This document shows, in pieces, positions 36,120-45,050 of a DNA stretch of 64,000 bases; positions within the stretch are counted from its first letter, which is position 1, and each line of letters begins with the position of its first letter. The position numbers and the translations under genes were made by a program. The DNA comes from JAQWRV01 sp045564915. GTDB taxonomy: Bacteria; Pseudomonadota; Alphaproteobacteria; Rhodospirillales; Rhodospirillaceae. Where the stretch lies: positions 186,001-250,000 of the forward strand of contig JBJLGL010000004.1 in the NCBI GenBank assembly GCA_045564915.1. Reading direction: 5' to 3'. Under the pieces are notes generated by a model. That model did not search any database. It worked only from the letters and a program-made list of their open reading frames with translations, and was not told the DNA's origin.

Positions 36120-36138
36120 CGTTATATGAGGGTATGAA

Positions 36139-37470
36139 ATGTCTGTTACCCAAGCGCTTTCCGAGGAAATTGTAGAAACTGTTTTCGAAGACGTGCCTAA
36201 GCCTGCCTTGGACCGGTTGCGGCGCCTTTTTGTCGACCATGTCGGCATTACATACATGGGCTACCGGTTTACTGGTGCTGAGTTGGCCCTCTATGGGAAA
36301 GACGTAGGCGGTAGCCCTGAAGCTCTTATTATAGGTACTAAAGATCGCGTATCCTGTGAAGTTGCTGCGGCAATCAATGCCCAAGTATGCCGTAATACGG
36401 ACTTCGAGGATTCCGGGCCAGGTCTTCACCCCGGACCACTGATAGTGCACACTGCGTTTGCTATGGCGCAGCGAGTGGACGGCTCTGGTCGTGACATACT
36501 GACTGCGATGGCAATAGGGCATGATCTCAACTGTCGGTTCTTTTCCGCTTCAAGAGTTGGTCCAGACATTCGTCACAATAATATGGTGGTGGCGGCTATT
36601 GCAGCACGACTTCTCCAGTTTAATGCTGAAGAGACGGGACGTGCACTGAGCCTGGCATGGGAATTTCCTATTAAGTCGATCAATTATACCCGGCCCAAGA
36701 TCGAAAGGCGCATCACAGCTTTAGGCATGGGTAATCTTTTTTCTGTCCGGGCTGGTATCCAGGCTGCACTAATGGCGGCGCACGGATTCGAAAGCGTGCC
36801 CGACGAAATTGACCACTTAGACGACCAATACAACATGGAAAAGCTAATTGATACTTCCAAACGCTTTGACGAAACCCAGCGTAATCTCTTTCTCAAGCCA
36901 TGGCCTACCAGTCACATGTGCCATATGGTGGTGCACGCTTTACAGGAGCTATTAGAAGAAAACGACCTGTCTCCAGAAGATATCACAGGTATTAGGGCTG
37001 GATTGCCAAACGTCTATCTTATGCCCCATCAGAACAATCCCCACCCAGAGCGTTACTGGGAGGCGATCTATTCTACTGCTTGGGCCTTTGCCATGGTAGT
37101 CCACAGGATACCTCCGGGGCCCGACTGGTTCACACCAGAGCGTATTACAAATGCGGTATATCATTCTACAGCGGGTAAGGTTGAGATTGTCGAGCATTCG
37201 CCAGCAACAGTGACCTTTCAGGCTTTGGATCTGCCAGCGACCGAAGGTTGGGTGGAGATCAGTTCTACAAAGGGTAACTTCGCCCGTCAAAAATTACTTA
37301 ACGATACATGGGGTAGTCCGGAAACGCCGATGCCCGAGGATGTTTTCCACGGCAAGTTCATGCGCGTGACTGCTCCAAGCATTGGGGAGCTGGGTGCACA
37401 GAGCCTCTATGAAACACTTATCGACATAGACAACTGCGAAGCTGTAAGCTTTATTGTAGGCCAAATGTGA
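36139..37470 (+). CDS. MmgE/PrpD family protein
   Basis: 443 aa, full length for the family. It has LRRLFVDHVGITYMGYRFTG, NAQVCRNTDFEDSGPGLHPG and MAIGHDLNCRFF, in the order seen in 2-methylcitrate dehydratase (PrpD) and related dehydratases. A GAGGG ribosome site precedes the ATG. It lies with the TRAP binding protein in one operon, and the cupin gene at 37478 converges on it. The family acts on hydroxy-acid or related substrates; the substrate here is not known and prpB/prpC are absent. Confidence 0.88.
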   Translation: MSVTQALSEEIVETVFEDVPKPALDRLRRLFVDHVGITYMGYRFTGAELALYGKDVGGSPEALIIGTKDRVSCEVAAAINAQVCRNTDFEDSGPGLHPGPLIVHTAFAMAQRVDGSGRDILTAMAIGHDLNCRFFSASRVGPDIRHNNMVVAAIAARLLQFNAEETGRALSLAWEFPIKSINYTRPKIERRITALGMGNLFSVRAGIQAALMAAHGFESVPDEIDHLDDQYNMEKLIDTSKRFDETQRNLFLKPWPTSHMCHMVVHALQELLEENDLSPEDITGIRAGLPNVYLMPHQNNPHPERYWEAIYSTAWAFAMVVHRIPPGPDWFTPERITNAVYHSTAGKVEIVEHSPATVTFQALDLPATEGWVEISSTKGNFARQKLLNDTWGSPETPMPEDVFHGKFMRVTAPSIGELGAQSLYETLIDIDNCEAVSFIVGQM

Positions 37471-37477
37471 AGGTGAT

Positions 37478-38329
37478 CTAGAAACGCTCGAGCCCTTCGT
37501 AAGGCGTATCGGCTAAATAGGCGAGATCTAATGGAAGTTCGGGGCGGTACTCAAAGTCAAAGTGATATGGCACGTTTTCTTGTCCCCAAATGTTGACGTG
37601 CTTGCCGTACTTGAACCGTATAAGAGATAAGCCACCGCCTCGGGTACCGAAAGGCCCATGGGGTTTGTCCTCAGGGCGCCAGAAGTAAGCACCAGTTGTC
37701 ATCTTTCCGTAAGGACCAGTGATCTCCCCTGATAACATAAAGGACTCTTCTACGCAGGGATGGGTAAGTATTGGACAGGCCCAGTTACTCGGGTAAATGT
37801 GTGGCGGTGTGGTGAAAAGAAAAGTCTCTTTTTGGTTGTGCTCCTGGCTCCATTTGAGTACTTTGCGCCGATTCCCCATCCACTCCAGTTTCGGATCGGC
37901 AGTAGCTGAGTCCCACTTAACATCGAGTGTGTTGATGAATTCGATAAGATCGTCTTTGCTATAGGACTCTGACCGATCGTCAGTCAAACGGGGTTCGCCA
38001 TCAAAAAATGTCAGTGCGACGCAACCACTAATAGAACTTGCTGAGTCTCGCACATAACCAGCAGGAAAATTTCCATAGCATTCTCGGTCATAGGTCTGAT
38101 TATTGATTTCTATACTACCGTCTAGAATAAAGAATTCTTCTTCCGACGTTATCACTTCTGTTGCGGTGCGTTCCCACCCAGCAGGATAACGGATAATTGC
38201 ACTGGAATCCCCGGCAGAATCATCCATACTGAGGATCTTGCTGCTGACTTCGGGACGGGCACCGCCATAAAGCCCCTGACTCCAGGGTATTTTCTGAGCG
38301 TAGAGAAATTCAATCCATGGTCGGGTCAC
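37478..38329 (-). CDS. cytoplasmic cupin-domain protein (DUF4437-like)
   Basis: 283 aa with two cupin-like halves: GWERTATEVITSEEEFFILD with DGSIEINNQTYDRECYGNFP, and a second half with HPCVEESFMLSGEITGPYG then GAYFWRPEDKPHGPFG. No signal peptide. The GTG start has a GGAG site 9 bases upstream. It ends 7 bases from the convergent MmgE/PrpD gene. It may be a dioxygenase or isomerase, but no ligand set is firmly assigned. Confidence 0.65.
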   Translation of the reverse strand: MTRPWIEFLYAQKIPWSQGLYGGARPEVSSKILSMDDSAGDSSAIIRYPAGWERTATEVITSEEEFFILDGSIEINNQTYDRECYGNFPAGYVRDSASSISGCVALTFFDGEPRLTDDRSESYSKDDLIEFINTLDVKWDSATADPKLEWMGNRRKVLKWSQEHNQKETFLFTTPPHIYPSNWACPILTHPCVEESFMLSGEITGPYGKMTTGAYFWRPEDKPHGPFGTRGGGLSLIRFKYGKHVNIWGQENVPYHFDFEYRPELPLDLAYLADTPYEGLERF

Positions 38330-38428
38330 TACTTCTATCTCCGATTAACAACTATCAAAGCACTGCTAACCTATGAATACACCTAACCGTGAGGCCTTGT
38401 CGCCCCAATTAGAGATAGCTAGTGGGTT

Positions 38429-39739
38429 TTAGCTGTCGCCTGGAGAGGGAACAGCTACCCCCTGGTCAACATATGTATTGAGCTTATTACGCAGGGTCCG
38501 AATAGATATACCAAGGATTCTTGCCGCATGGGTTCTGTTACCGATAGTGTGTTTGAGGGTGTCAATGATTAAGTCTCTTTCCACGTCGGCGACGGTACGT
38601 CCTACTAGTCCTGCTATGTCTGCATCACTGTCCTGCGATTTACCTTCATCAGAAACTATAGTATCGGCGGTAATTTGATTGTCCGTAGAAAGAAGTACGG
38701 CACGGTGCATGGTGTTTTCAAGTTCACGGACATTACCAGGCCACGATTGAGAAGTAAGGATAGACATTGTGTCTTCGCTGATAGCGTTGATAGTGACCCC
38801 ATTCTCTTCTGCAAAGTGATGCATGAAATGTTCGGCGAGCATAGGAATATCAGCGGGCCGATTGCGTAAGGGAGGGATGGTAACGCTAACAACATTGAGT
38901 CGGAAGTAAAGATCCTCCCGAAATGTTTTATTTCTGACTTCCGCCTGCATATTGCGGTTAGAGGTAGCAAGAATACGCACATTGGTCTTAAGAGTAATGT
39001 TAGAGCCTATTCTCTGAATCTCTTTTTCTTGGATGGCACGTAGAATCTTAGCCTGTAACGCTAAGTCCATTTCGCTTATTTCATCAAGCAGTAATGTACC
39101 GCCTTCGGCCTCTTCAAACTTGCCGATACGCCGGGCCACCGCACCAGTAAAAGAACCCTTTTCGTGGCCAAAAAGTTCAGATTCTAGAAGTTCACCTGGA
39201 ATAGCTGCGCAATTGATAGCGACAAAGGGCTTGTCTTCACGACGACTCTTTCGGTGAATCAACCTTGCGATCAATTCCTTCCCTGTTCCAGATTCTCCAA
39301 CAATCATAACGCTGGCTTGGCTGCCAGCAACTTTTTCAGCCATATCGACGCACTTTTTCATTTCAGGATCGGTAAAGATTAACGAGTCCTGCTCCTCGCT
39401 GATAGCTGCAAAAACGGCAGCAATGAGATCTGGATCAGGGGGGAGGGGCAGGTATTCCGTTGCACCGGCTTTTATTGCGGCAACGGCAGCTGCAGAATCG
39501 GCTTCAACTCCGCACGCTATAACAGGAAAGTGCATCCGTTCGGAAGTCATTGCCGAGACCAGCTCGTTCACATCCATATGAACGTCAATCATTATTATGT
39601 CCACGCCCTGGCCGCTACGCATGACGTTGAGTGCACTCTCAATCGTATCCGCCTGTGCAACCTTTGCTCCGCGGTCAACAGCAATTTTGCTGGCAGCGCC
39701 AATCTGACCCCCTAAAGATCCAATGATCAGAAGACGCAT
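38429..39739 (-). CDS. flbD: FlbD, sigma-54-dependent flagellar transcription regulator
   Basis: 436 aa. The AAA+ centre has GESGTGKE (148-155), ELFGHEKGSFTGAV (the sigma-54 contact loop) and RAIQEKEIQRIGS. A Fis-type helix-turn-helix (RTHAARILGISIRTLRNKL) lies near the C-terminus. The receiver domain has D52 in IDVHMD but lacks the acidic N-terminal pocket (LLIIGSLGG), so phosphorylation control is doubtful, as in FlbD of Caulobacter. Its likely targets are the palindromes at 32783, 44996 and 55693 with the sigma-54 promoter at 55571. Confidence 0.92.
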   Translation of the reverse strand: MRLLIIGSLGGQIGAASKIAVDRGAKVAQADTIESALNVMRSGQGVDIIMIDVHMDVNELVSAMTSERMHFPVIACGVEADSAAAVAAIKAGATEYLPLPPDPDLIAAVFAAISEEQDSLIFTDPEMKKCVDMAEKVAGSQASVMIVGESGTGKELIARLIHRKSRREDKPFVAINCAAIPGELLESELFGHEKGSFTGAVARRIGKFEEAEGGTLLLDEISEMDLALQAKILRAIQEKEIQRIGSNITLKTNVRILATSNRNMQAEVRNKTFREDLYFRLNVVSVTIPPLRNRPADIPMLAEHFMHHFAEENGVTINAISEDTMSILTSQSWPGNVRELENTMHRAVLLSTDNQITADTIVSDEGKSQDSDADIAGLVGRTVADVERDLIIDTLKHTIGNRTHAARILGISIRTLRNKLNTYVDQGVAVPSPGDS

Positions 39740-39821
39740 TGATATTCCTCTCTTATACTTCGTTTCATGGAATTCTGCAGCCTAGCCGCATGGGCATTGT
39801 TTTAATGGCCATGACCTGACT

Positions 39822-40637
39822 CTAATCAAAATATTTAACACGGCTTTCAGGTGGCAGTGCGCTATTGAGTTGCATTTCAAGACGGCGTGGATTGTCCTTG
39901 CGGGCGATAGATACCACACCAAGTAAATATAAATTATGTACAACGTGTTCTTCCGTTGCATTACGCTCTAGTTTAGAGGCGACTGGATTGAATACTATGG
40001 TGGACAAAATAGCGCCGTAGAAGGTTGTTAGCAAAGCGACAGCCATAGCAGGACCAATTGCATCCGGGTTCTGCAGCTGACCGAGCATCTGCACTAGGCC
40101 TATCAAAGTGCCGATTAATCCCATAGCTGGCGCGATTTCAGCCGCTTTACGGAGAACGCTAGATGCTCGTAATTGGCGTTGGGTTGAAGAAGACAAGTCT
40201 TGGTTAAGAATCTCCATCACATCATGGTCGCCCAAGCCGTCGATAACTAAGCTGAGGCCCTTGTGCAGGAACGGCTCTGAACTGAAACGCAGGAGAGGAG
40301 TTCCTTGCAGTTTTAAAGCACCATTACTACGGCAATAGTCTGCCAACTCGACCATCGTGTATGCAATATCGCGGGTATCACGTTCACGATACATCACAGT
40401 GGTCTTAAGCACAGAGATCGTACTGGCAATATCGCTAAAACTAAAACATATCGTCGTAACTGCAAGGGTGCCTCCGACGACAATCAGAACAGCTGGCAAA
40501 TTAAAAAAGAAGTTAGCCGCACCACCTAAGATCATAGCCAACAGAATCAAAGTAAAGGCGGCAGATAAGCCTAGTAGAGTTGCACCGTCGACAATGGTAC
40601 GCCGTGGCATTGCCGTAATTTCCATTGCCTTGGCCAT
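39822..40637 (-). CDS. motA: flagellar motor stator protein MotA
   Basis: 271 aa with four membrane spans. MGLIGTLIGLVQMLGQLQNP and AVALLTTFYGAILSTIVFNP mark the channel helices, and the cytoplasmic loop lies between them and the first helix pair. It couples proton or sodium flow to rotation, but its partner motB is not next to it. It lies between fliN and flbD, as in other alphaproteobacteria. Confidence 0.92.
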   Translation of the reverse strand: MAKAMEITAMPRRTIVDGATLLGLSAAFTLILLAMILGGAANFFFNLPAVLIVVGGTLAVTTICFSFSDIASTISVLKTTVMYRERDTRDIAYTMVELADYCRSNGALKLQGTPLLRFSSEPFLHKGLSLVIDGLGDHDVMEILNQDLSSSTQRQLRASSVLRKAAEIAPAMGLIGTLIGLVQMLGQLQNPDAIGPAMAVALLTTFYGAILSTIVFNPVASKLERNATEEHVVHNLYLLGVVSIARKDNPRRLEMQLNSALPPESRVKYFD

Positions 40638-40644
40638 AGTTCTA

Positions 40645-41124
40645 TTAATTCCTCTGTGTCTTGATTATTTCTGTCATCGTTATGCCCAGACGCTCGTCAA
40701 CTACGACTACTTCACCGCGGGCAACAAGACGGTCATTGACATAAATGTCTATAGCTTCCCCAACCTTGCGATCAAGTTCGACTACTGCACCACGTCCTAG
40801 TTTCAAGAGTTGATTTACCTGCATTGATGACTTGCCGAGCACTGCAGAAACGCGAACCGGAATATCATAAACTGCCTCTAGGTCCTGCGCTGAACGCGGT
40901 ATGTCAGGTACGTCAACCGGAGGATCGTCAAATGCATCCCCTTCATCAGTCTTGGCTGAAGCAACTTCATCTGTCAGGTCTTGCAGGCCGAGATCGTCCT
41001 CAGATTCAGCGTTTGAGCCTGAGTCTTCGGATTCTGTATTTGTGCCTGGCTCTTCAGCATCTGTATCTGCACCTGAACCGTTTTCTTCATTCTCTTCAGC
41101 AATATCATCTTCATCGTCTGCCAT
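40645..41124 (-). CDS. fliN: flagellar motor switch protein FliN
   Basis: 159 aa from the ATG at 41124, which has a GGTGGAG site 7 bases upstream; the GTG at 41136 is less likely. The C-terminal SpoA domain (VRVSAVLGKSSMQVNQLLKL, VARGEVVVVDERLGITMTEI) matches FliN. The N-terminal about 70 residues are strongly acidic and serine-rich (DTDAEEPGTNTESEDSG), much longer than in enteric FliN, as is common in this class. It forms the C-ring with FliG. Confidence 0.93.
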   Translation of the reverse strand: MADDEDDIAEENEENGSGADTDAEEPGTNTESEDSGSNAESEDDLGLQDLTDEVASAKTDEGDAFDDPPVDVPDIPRSAQDLEAVYDIPVRVSAVLGKSSMQVNQLLKLGRGAVVELDRKVGEAIDIYVNDRLVARGEVVVVDERLGITMTEIIKTQRN

Positions 41125-41209
41125 AATCGTCTCCACCCTTTGCTGGGCAGCCCCATGTTAAACGACGCATATACTGCGCCCAGAGTTCGGAAAGGTCCTG
41201 ACCTTTCTC

Positions 41210-42067
41210 TTAAAGTGTATCCATACCATCTGCAGATGTCTCCGGTTTTACGACGGTATCACTTATGTTTTCATTACGCGTTTGTTCATTATTTTCGCTT
41301 TCCGCATCCGCTGCAGCATCCATCGATTCTAAATCAACCGTACCGAAGTTATCACTAATGATCTCACGAATCTCACGCCATACGCGGGCCTCGTTACGAT
41401 CTGCACCGCCGCCTTGCCATTCCACCCGACAATCACCTGGTTGGAGTTCATAATCGGGCACAACACGGGCTGAACCGTTAAAGTTAGACCTCTCGCAAAT
41501 TTTATTTAATTTCGTCTGTATATCTTCGGCTACCATATTATGAACCCGAACAACTAAGGTCGGTTCATTATAAACCAAGGGCAGTATTTGTCGGACTAGT
41601 GCTTCCATTGAATCGACAATATGATTCTTTGTATGCACTGGAAGAACCTTTTCGACGATGGCATAGACCATCCGCATAGCAACTTTACCGGTTTGGCTAT
41701 TAACTTCCGCCTGCTTTTCCTCTAGGCCGTCTAAGCTATTGGCGATCATATTCATGGCGTCGGCCACGTAGTGCTCGCGCGCCGTCTCGGCATCTTCCAG
41801 CGCGGCCATATGTCCTGCAACTTGGCCCTCTTCCCGTGCAGCTTCTAGTTCTTCTTCTGTGTAAAGTTTCTCGGGTGTTAAGGGTATTTCTTGTTGTACT
41901 GCAGCCTCTGCCGCTTCTTTATCTGGGGTCTTTTCTGTCTGCTTTGGCAAAGGCACCTCGACCTTAGGGCCAAATTTTTCACCAGGCAGATAGATCTTAT
42001 GAGAATCGTCGAACGACCGGTCAAACAGAAAAGGCTGGGGCTGACTTGATGAAGAAACCGATGACAT
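41210..42067 (-). CDS. fliH: flagellar assembly protein FliH
   Basis: 285 aa. The middle has a helical GlxxxG-like coiled part (EELEAAREEGQVAGHMAALE) and the C-terminal part has DSMEALVRQILPLVY, LVVRVHNMVAEDIQ and CRVEWQGGGADRN, the FliH/HrpE/YscL export-ATPase regulator pattern. It lies between fliG and fliN, where FliH sits in most alphaproteobacteria. fliI is not in this window. Confidence 0.82.
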   Translation of the reverse strand: MSSVSSSSQPQPFLFDRSFDDSHKIYLPGEKFGPKVEVPLPKQTEKTPDKEAAEAAVQQEIPLTPEKLYTEEELEAAREEGQVAGHMAALEDAETAREHYVADAMNMIANSLDGLEEKQAEVNSQTGKVAMRMVYAIVEKVLPVHTKNHIVDSMEALVRQILPLVYNEPTLVVRVHNMVAEDIQTKLNKICERSNFNGSARVVPDYELQPGDCRVEWQGGGADRNEARVWREIREIISDNFGTVDLESMDAAADAESENNEQTRNENISDTVVKPETSADGMDTL

Positions 42068-42093
42068 AATTAACTCTTTTTTGGCCTCGTTTA

Positions 42094-43116
42094 TTAGTAG
42101 ACTAGCTCGTCATCTTCCTTGCCTTCGGAGATAACGATCTGACCGTCGCTGGCCAGTTCCTTGGCCATAGAAACGATAGCGTTTTGGGCCTCTTCCACAT
42201 CTCTAAGACGGAGTGGACCTAAGGCGGCCATGTCATCCTTGAGCATCTTGCCTGCACGGTCCGACATATTTGCGAAGAAGAGGTCCTTAAGTTCTTCTGA
42301 CGAACCTTTCAGAGCATTACCTAACGCATCCTTCTCTACATGACGTAACAGAGTCTGGATCGCCGTTGCATCGAGGCGAATAAGATCTTCAAAGGTAAAC
42401 ATAAGCTTCTTGATTTTGTTTGCAGACTCTTCGCTACGCTCTTCTAACGCACTAAGGAAGCGGGCCTCAGTTTTGTTGTCTAGATTATTGAAAATGTCTG
42501 CCATCATTTCGTGGCTATCGCGGCGTGCAGTGCGCGCGAGGTTAGACATAAACTCTGAACGTAGTGTTTTTTCGATACTCTCCAGCACCTCTTTCTGGAC
42601 TGCTTCCATATGCAGCATCCGCATAACTACTTCCATTGCAAAGCCTTCGGGCAGCATTGCAAGAACACGCGAGGCATGATCAGCCTTAATTTTTGATAGA
42701 ACTACTGCAACCGTCTGTGGATATTCATTCTTCAGATAGTTGGCGAGAACCTGTTCATGCACATTGCCCAACTTATCCCACATGGTGCGACCAGCAGGAC
42801 CTCTGATCTCTTCCATAATGGTACTAACCCGATCCTTATCGAGGCTTTTCATTAATAGGCGCTCAGTTGACTCGTAGGACCCAACCAACGAGCCTGTATT
42901 GGAGATAGCGTCGGCAAAATCTACGAATAATTTCTCAACAAGTTTTGCACCGACCGTGCCGAGACCTGACATAATCTGGGAGAGTTCTCTAATCTCTTCA
43001 TCTTCCATCATAGAAAAGAGTCTACCCGCCTGCTCCTCACCCAGTGAGAGCATCATGATAGCTGCTTTTTGCGGACCGGTCAGACTGCGATAGTCCTCCT
43101 TAACCGACACCACCAT
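42094..43116 (-). CDS. fliG: flagellar motor switch protein FliG
   Basis: 340 aa, typical length. LTGPQKAAIMMLSLGEEQAG at the N-terminus, NEYPQTVAVVLSKIKADHAS in the middle (the EHPQ element reads EYPQ), and LDATAIQTLLRHVEKDALG in the C-terminal half. An AAGGAGA ribosome site precedes the ATG by 7 bases. It sits in the C-ring with FliN and binds FliF. Confidence 0.96.
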   Translation of the reverse strand: MVVSVKEDYRSLTGPQKAAIMMLSLGEEQAGRLFSMMEDEEIRELSQIMSGLGTVGAKLVEKLFVDFADAISNTGSLVGSYESTERLLMKSLDKDRVSTIMEEIRGPAGRTMWDKLGNVHEQVLANYLKNEYPQTVAVVLSKIKADHASRVLAMLPEGFAMEVVMRMLHMEAVQKEVLESIEKTLRSEFMSNLARTARRDSHEMMADIFNNLDNKTEARFLSALEERSEESANKIKKLMFTFEDLIRLDATAIQTLLRHVEKDALGNALKGSSEELKDLFFANMSDRAGKMLKDDMAALGPLRLRDVEEAQNAIVSMAKELASDGQIVISEGKEDDELVY

Positions 43117-43227
43117 ATAACGTCTCCTTCATAATTCGGGGCCAGCTTTAGTAGCCGCCGATTACCTTAAGTCATAGTTATAACGTGGAATATACTAGCA
43201 CCCCACGTTATCTTTATTACAGGCGCT

Positions 43228-44853
43228 CTATGCTTCCTGATAGAGCCAAGTCCGGAAGATTGAAATGGCCTCTTCCGGATGCTTATCAACGATATCATTA
43301 ATTTTTCTCAAGCTTGAGGCTTGTACGCGGCCTTCAACCTTGGCGATATCAATTAATTCGTCCAGGTCTTCTTCCTCATCTTCAGGCAGCGGCATGGGCA
43401 TATCGCCTGGTCCAGTAATTTGGGCTACGCCAGTATCTGCCATCAGCATAGCATCCTCATCTGGCATGGCTTCGAAAGCCTTAGTCACTAGTGGACGGAC
43501 GACGAGAAGGATAACAAGGACCGCAACAACAGCTACGCCGATGCCTTCAGCCATTCGCAAGATTTCTTCTTTAGCGAAGCCAAAAAGGTCGAATGGCTCG
43601 ACAACACCTGCTACTTCATCAAAGCTAGTGAAGGGCATGTTGATAACTTCAACTTGATCGCCACGTTCCGCATCGAAGCCAATAGCTGACCTTACGAGAG
43701 AATCAAGCTTATCCATAGTATCTTGTTCTAGGTTCTGATAAACGCGCTCTCCATTTTCGTCTTCCACGTATGTGCCGTCTACCAATACCGCCACTGATAA
43801 ACGGCGGATGATTCCCGACTCACGAATCTGATTGACCACTCGTCTAGAAATTTCAAAGTTGACGGTCTCTTCTGTACGTTGTTCAGAGGTTGAGGAGCGG
43901 GGCCCGGCATTATCAGCAAACTGTTGGTCCGGAAGGTTCTGACCCACGGTGACATTGTCTGGATCGGAGTCCAAAGTTTCTAGATTTTCATCAACGGTAA
44001 CGGTGGAGCGGGGTACGCTGCCGTCTGGGTCATAGATCTCTTCTTCAGTAACGACTCGGTCGAAATCCATTTCAGCTCGGACTTCTGCACGCACTTTACC
44101 GGGCCCAAGGGAACTCTCAATCATCTCAATGATTGCGCCGGATAGACGATTCTCTAAGTTTACTCTAGCTTCGTCCTGCTGTACGGCGACCATCTCTTCG
44201 TCGTCTGCGTAATTGCGAGATAGAAGTGTGCCACGTTCATCAACGATAGATATGTTGGCTGGCTTTAGTTTTGGCACTGCCGCAGCAATAATATGCTGTA
44301 CGGCTTTAACTTGGTTGGCGTCGAGCCTGCCAGATGACATTTTGACGTACACCGACGCTGTTGGTTCCTGAGTTTGGCGTGTAAACATTTCACGCTGTGG
44401 CATAACTAAATGGACACGAGAAGATTGCACCCCTTCAATTGAGCGAATGGTGCGGGACAGCTCGCCTTCGAGAGCTCGCACCAGATTGATGTTTTGCATG
44501 AAGTTAGTTGCACCCAGAGCATCCATGTCGTCAAAAAGTTCATAGCCCACCGACCCGCCAGAGGGCAGTGCTAACTCTGCCATCTCAAGTCGCACCCTGG
44601 TCACGTTATCGGCTGGCACCATGATTTCTTTGGCATCGTTTGAAACTTGAAATTTGACACCGGATAATTCGAGTTGCCGCGAAATTTCCCGGGAATCTGT
44701 TTGGCTCAAATTGCCGTAAAGCAGTTCATACGGTGATGATGAGAATCGCGTTGCAAAGAAAATAATAAAGACTATTAAACCAACTGATACCCCTGCCATG
44801 GCGGCTAGCCGGGCAGGCCCAAGATTCTTGAGCTGCTGAACAAACGGATTCAC
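43228..44853 (-). CDS. fliF: flagellar MS-ring protein FliF
   Basis: 541 aa: one N-terminal transmembrane helix (LAAMAGVSVGLIVFIIFFAT), the ring-building motifs (YELLYGNLSQTDSREISRQL, LEGELSRTIRSIEGVQSSRV) and a second C-terminal helix (VAVVAVLVILLVVRPLVT) followed by the FliG-binding tail. The GTG start has a GAGGGA site. It heads block 2 (fliF to flbD). Confidence 0.97.
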   Translation of the reverse strand: MNPFVQQLKNLGPARLAAMAGVSVGLIVFIIFFATRFSSSPYELLYGNLSQTDSREISRQLELSGVKFQVSNDAKEIMVPADNVTRVRLEMAELALPSGGSVGYELFDDMDALGATNFMQNINLVRALEGELSRTIRSIEGVQSSRVHLVMPQREMFTRQTQEPTASVYVKMSSGRLDANQVKAVQHIIAAAVPKLKPANISIVDERGTLLSRNYADDEEMVAVQQDEARVNLENRLSGAIIEMIESSLGPGKVRAEVRAEMDFDRVVTEEEIYDPDGSVPRSTVTVDENLETLDSDPDNVTVGQNLPDQQFADNAGPRSSTSEQRTEETVNFEISRRVVNQIRESGIIRRLSVAVLVDGTYVEDENGERVYQNLEQDTMDKLDSLVRSAIGFDAERGDQVEVINMPFTSFDEVAGVVEPFDLFGFAKEEILRMAEGIGVAVVAVLVILLVVRPLVTKAFEAMPDEDAMLMADTGVAQITGPGDMPMPLPEDEEEDLDELIDIAKVEGRVQASSLRKINDIVDKHPEEAISIFRTWLYQEA

Positions 44854-44995
44854 GTTCGGTCCCTCTTCTTAATTGGCCTGGTGTCCCCTGAAAACCTTTT
44901 GCGTCTTTGGCTTCCGTCAGGGTATCCAAGCACTTTAAAGTCCGCTTACCTCTAAGCAGGAACGTTAAGGGGGCTGGGTGAAGAAGACGTTAACA

Positions 44996-45014
44996 CCCGG
45001 TAATATTTGCCGGG
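44996..45014 (-). promoter_or_regulatory. 19-bp near-palindrome upstream of fliF, candidate FlbD site
   Basis: CCCGGTAATATTTGCCGGG: eight-base arms with one mismatch (T against the expected C) and a 3-base spacer. It is the strongest of the three GG(C/T)AA-N3-TTGCC sites and lies 143 bases upstream of fliF and 37 bases before the ATG of nadQ, so it could act on both divergent genes. Binding by FlbD is inferred. Confidence 0.55.
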
Positions 45015-45050
45015 TTGAAACATTCTAAAAACTGCCGCTTAGTGAGATAC

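Noticed and set aside
44854..44995. GG-N10-GC in the fliF leader (GGACTTTAAAGTGC on the minus strand)
   Set aside because: The bases around GG and GC do not match the TGGCACG and TTGC elements. The palindrome at 44996 is better supported.
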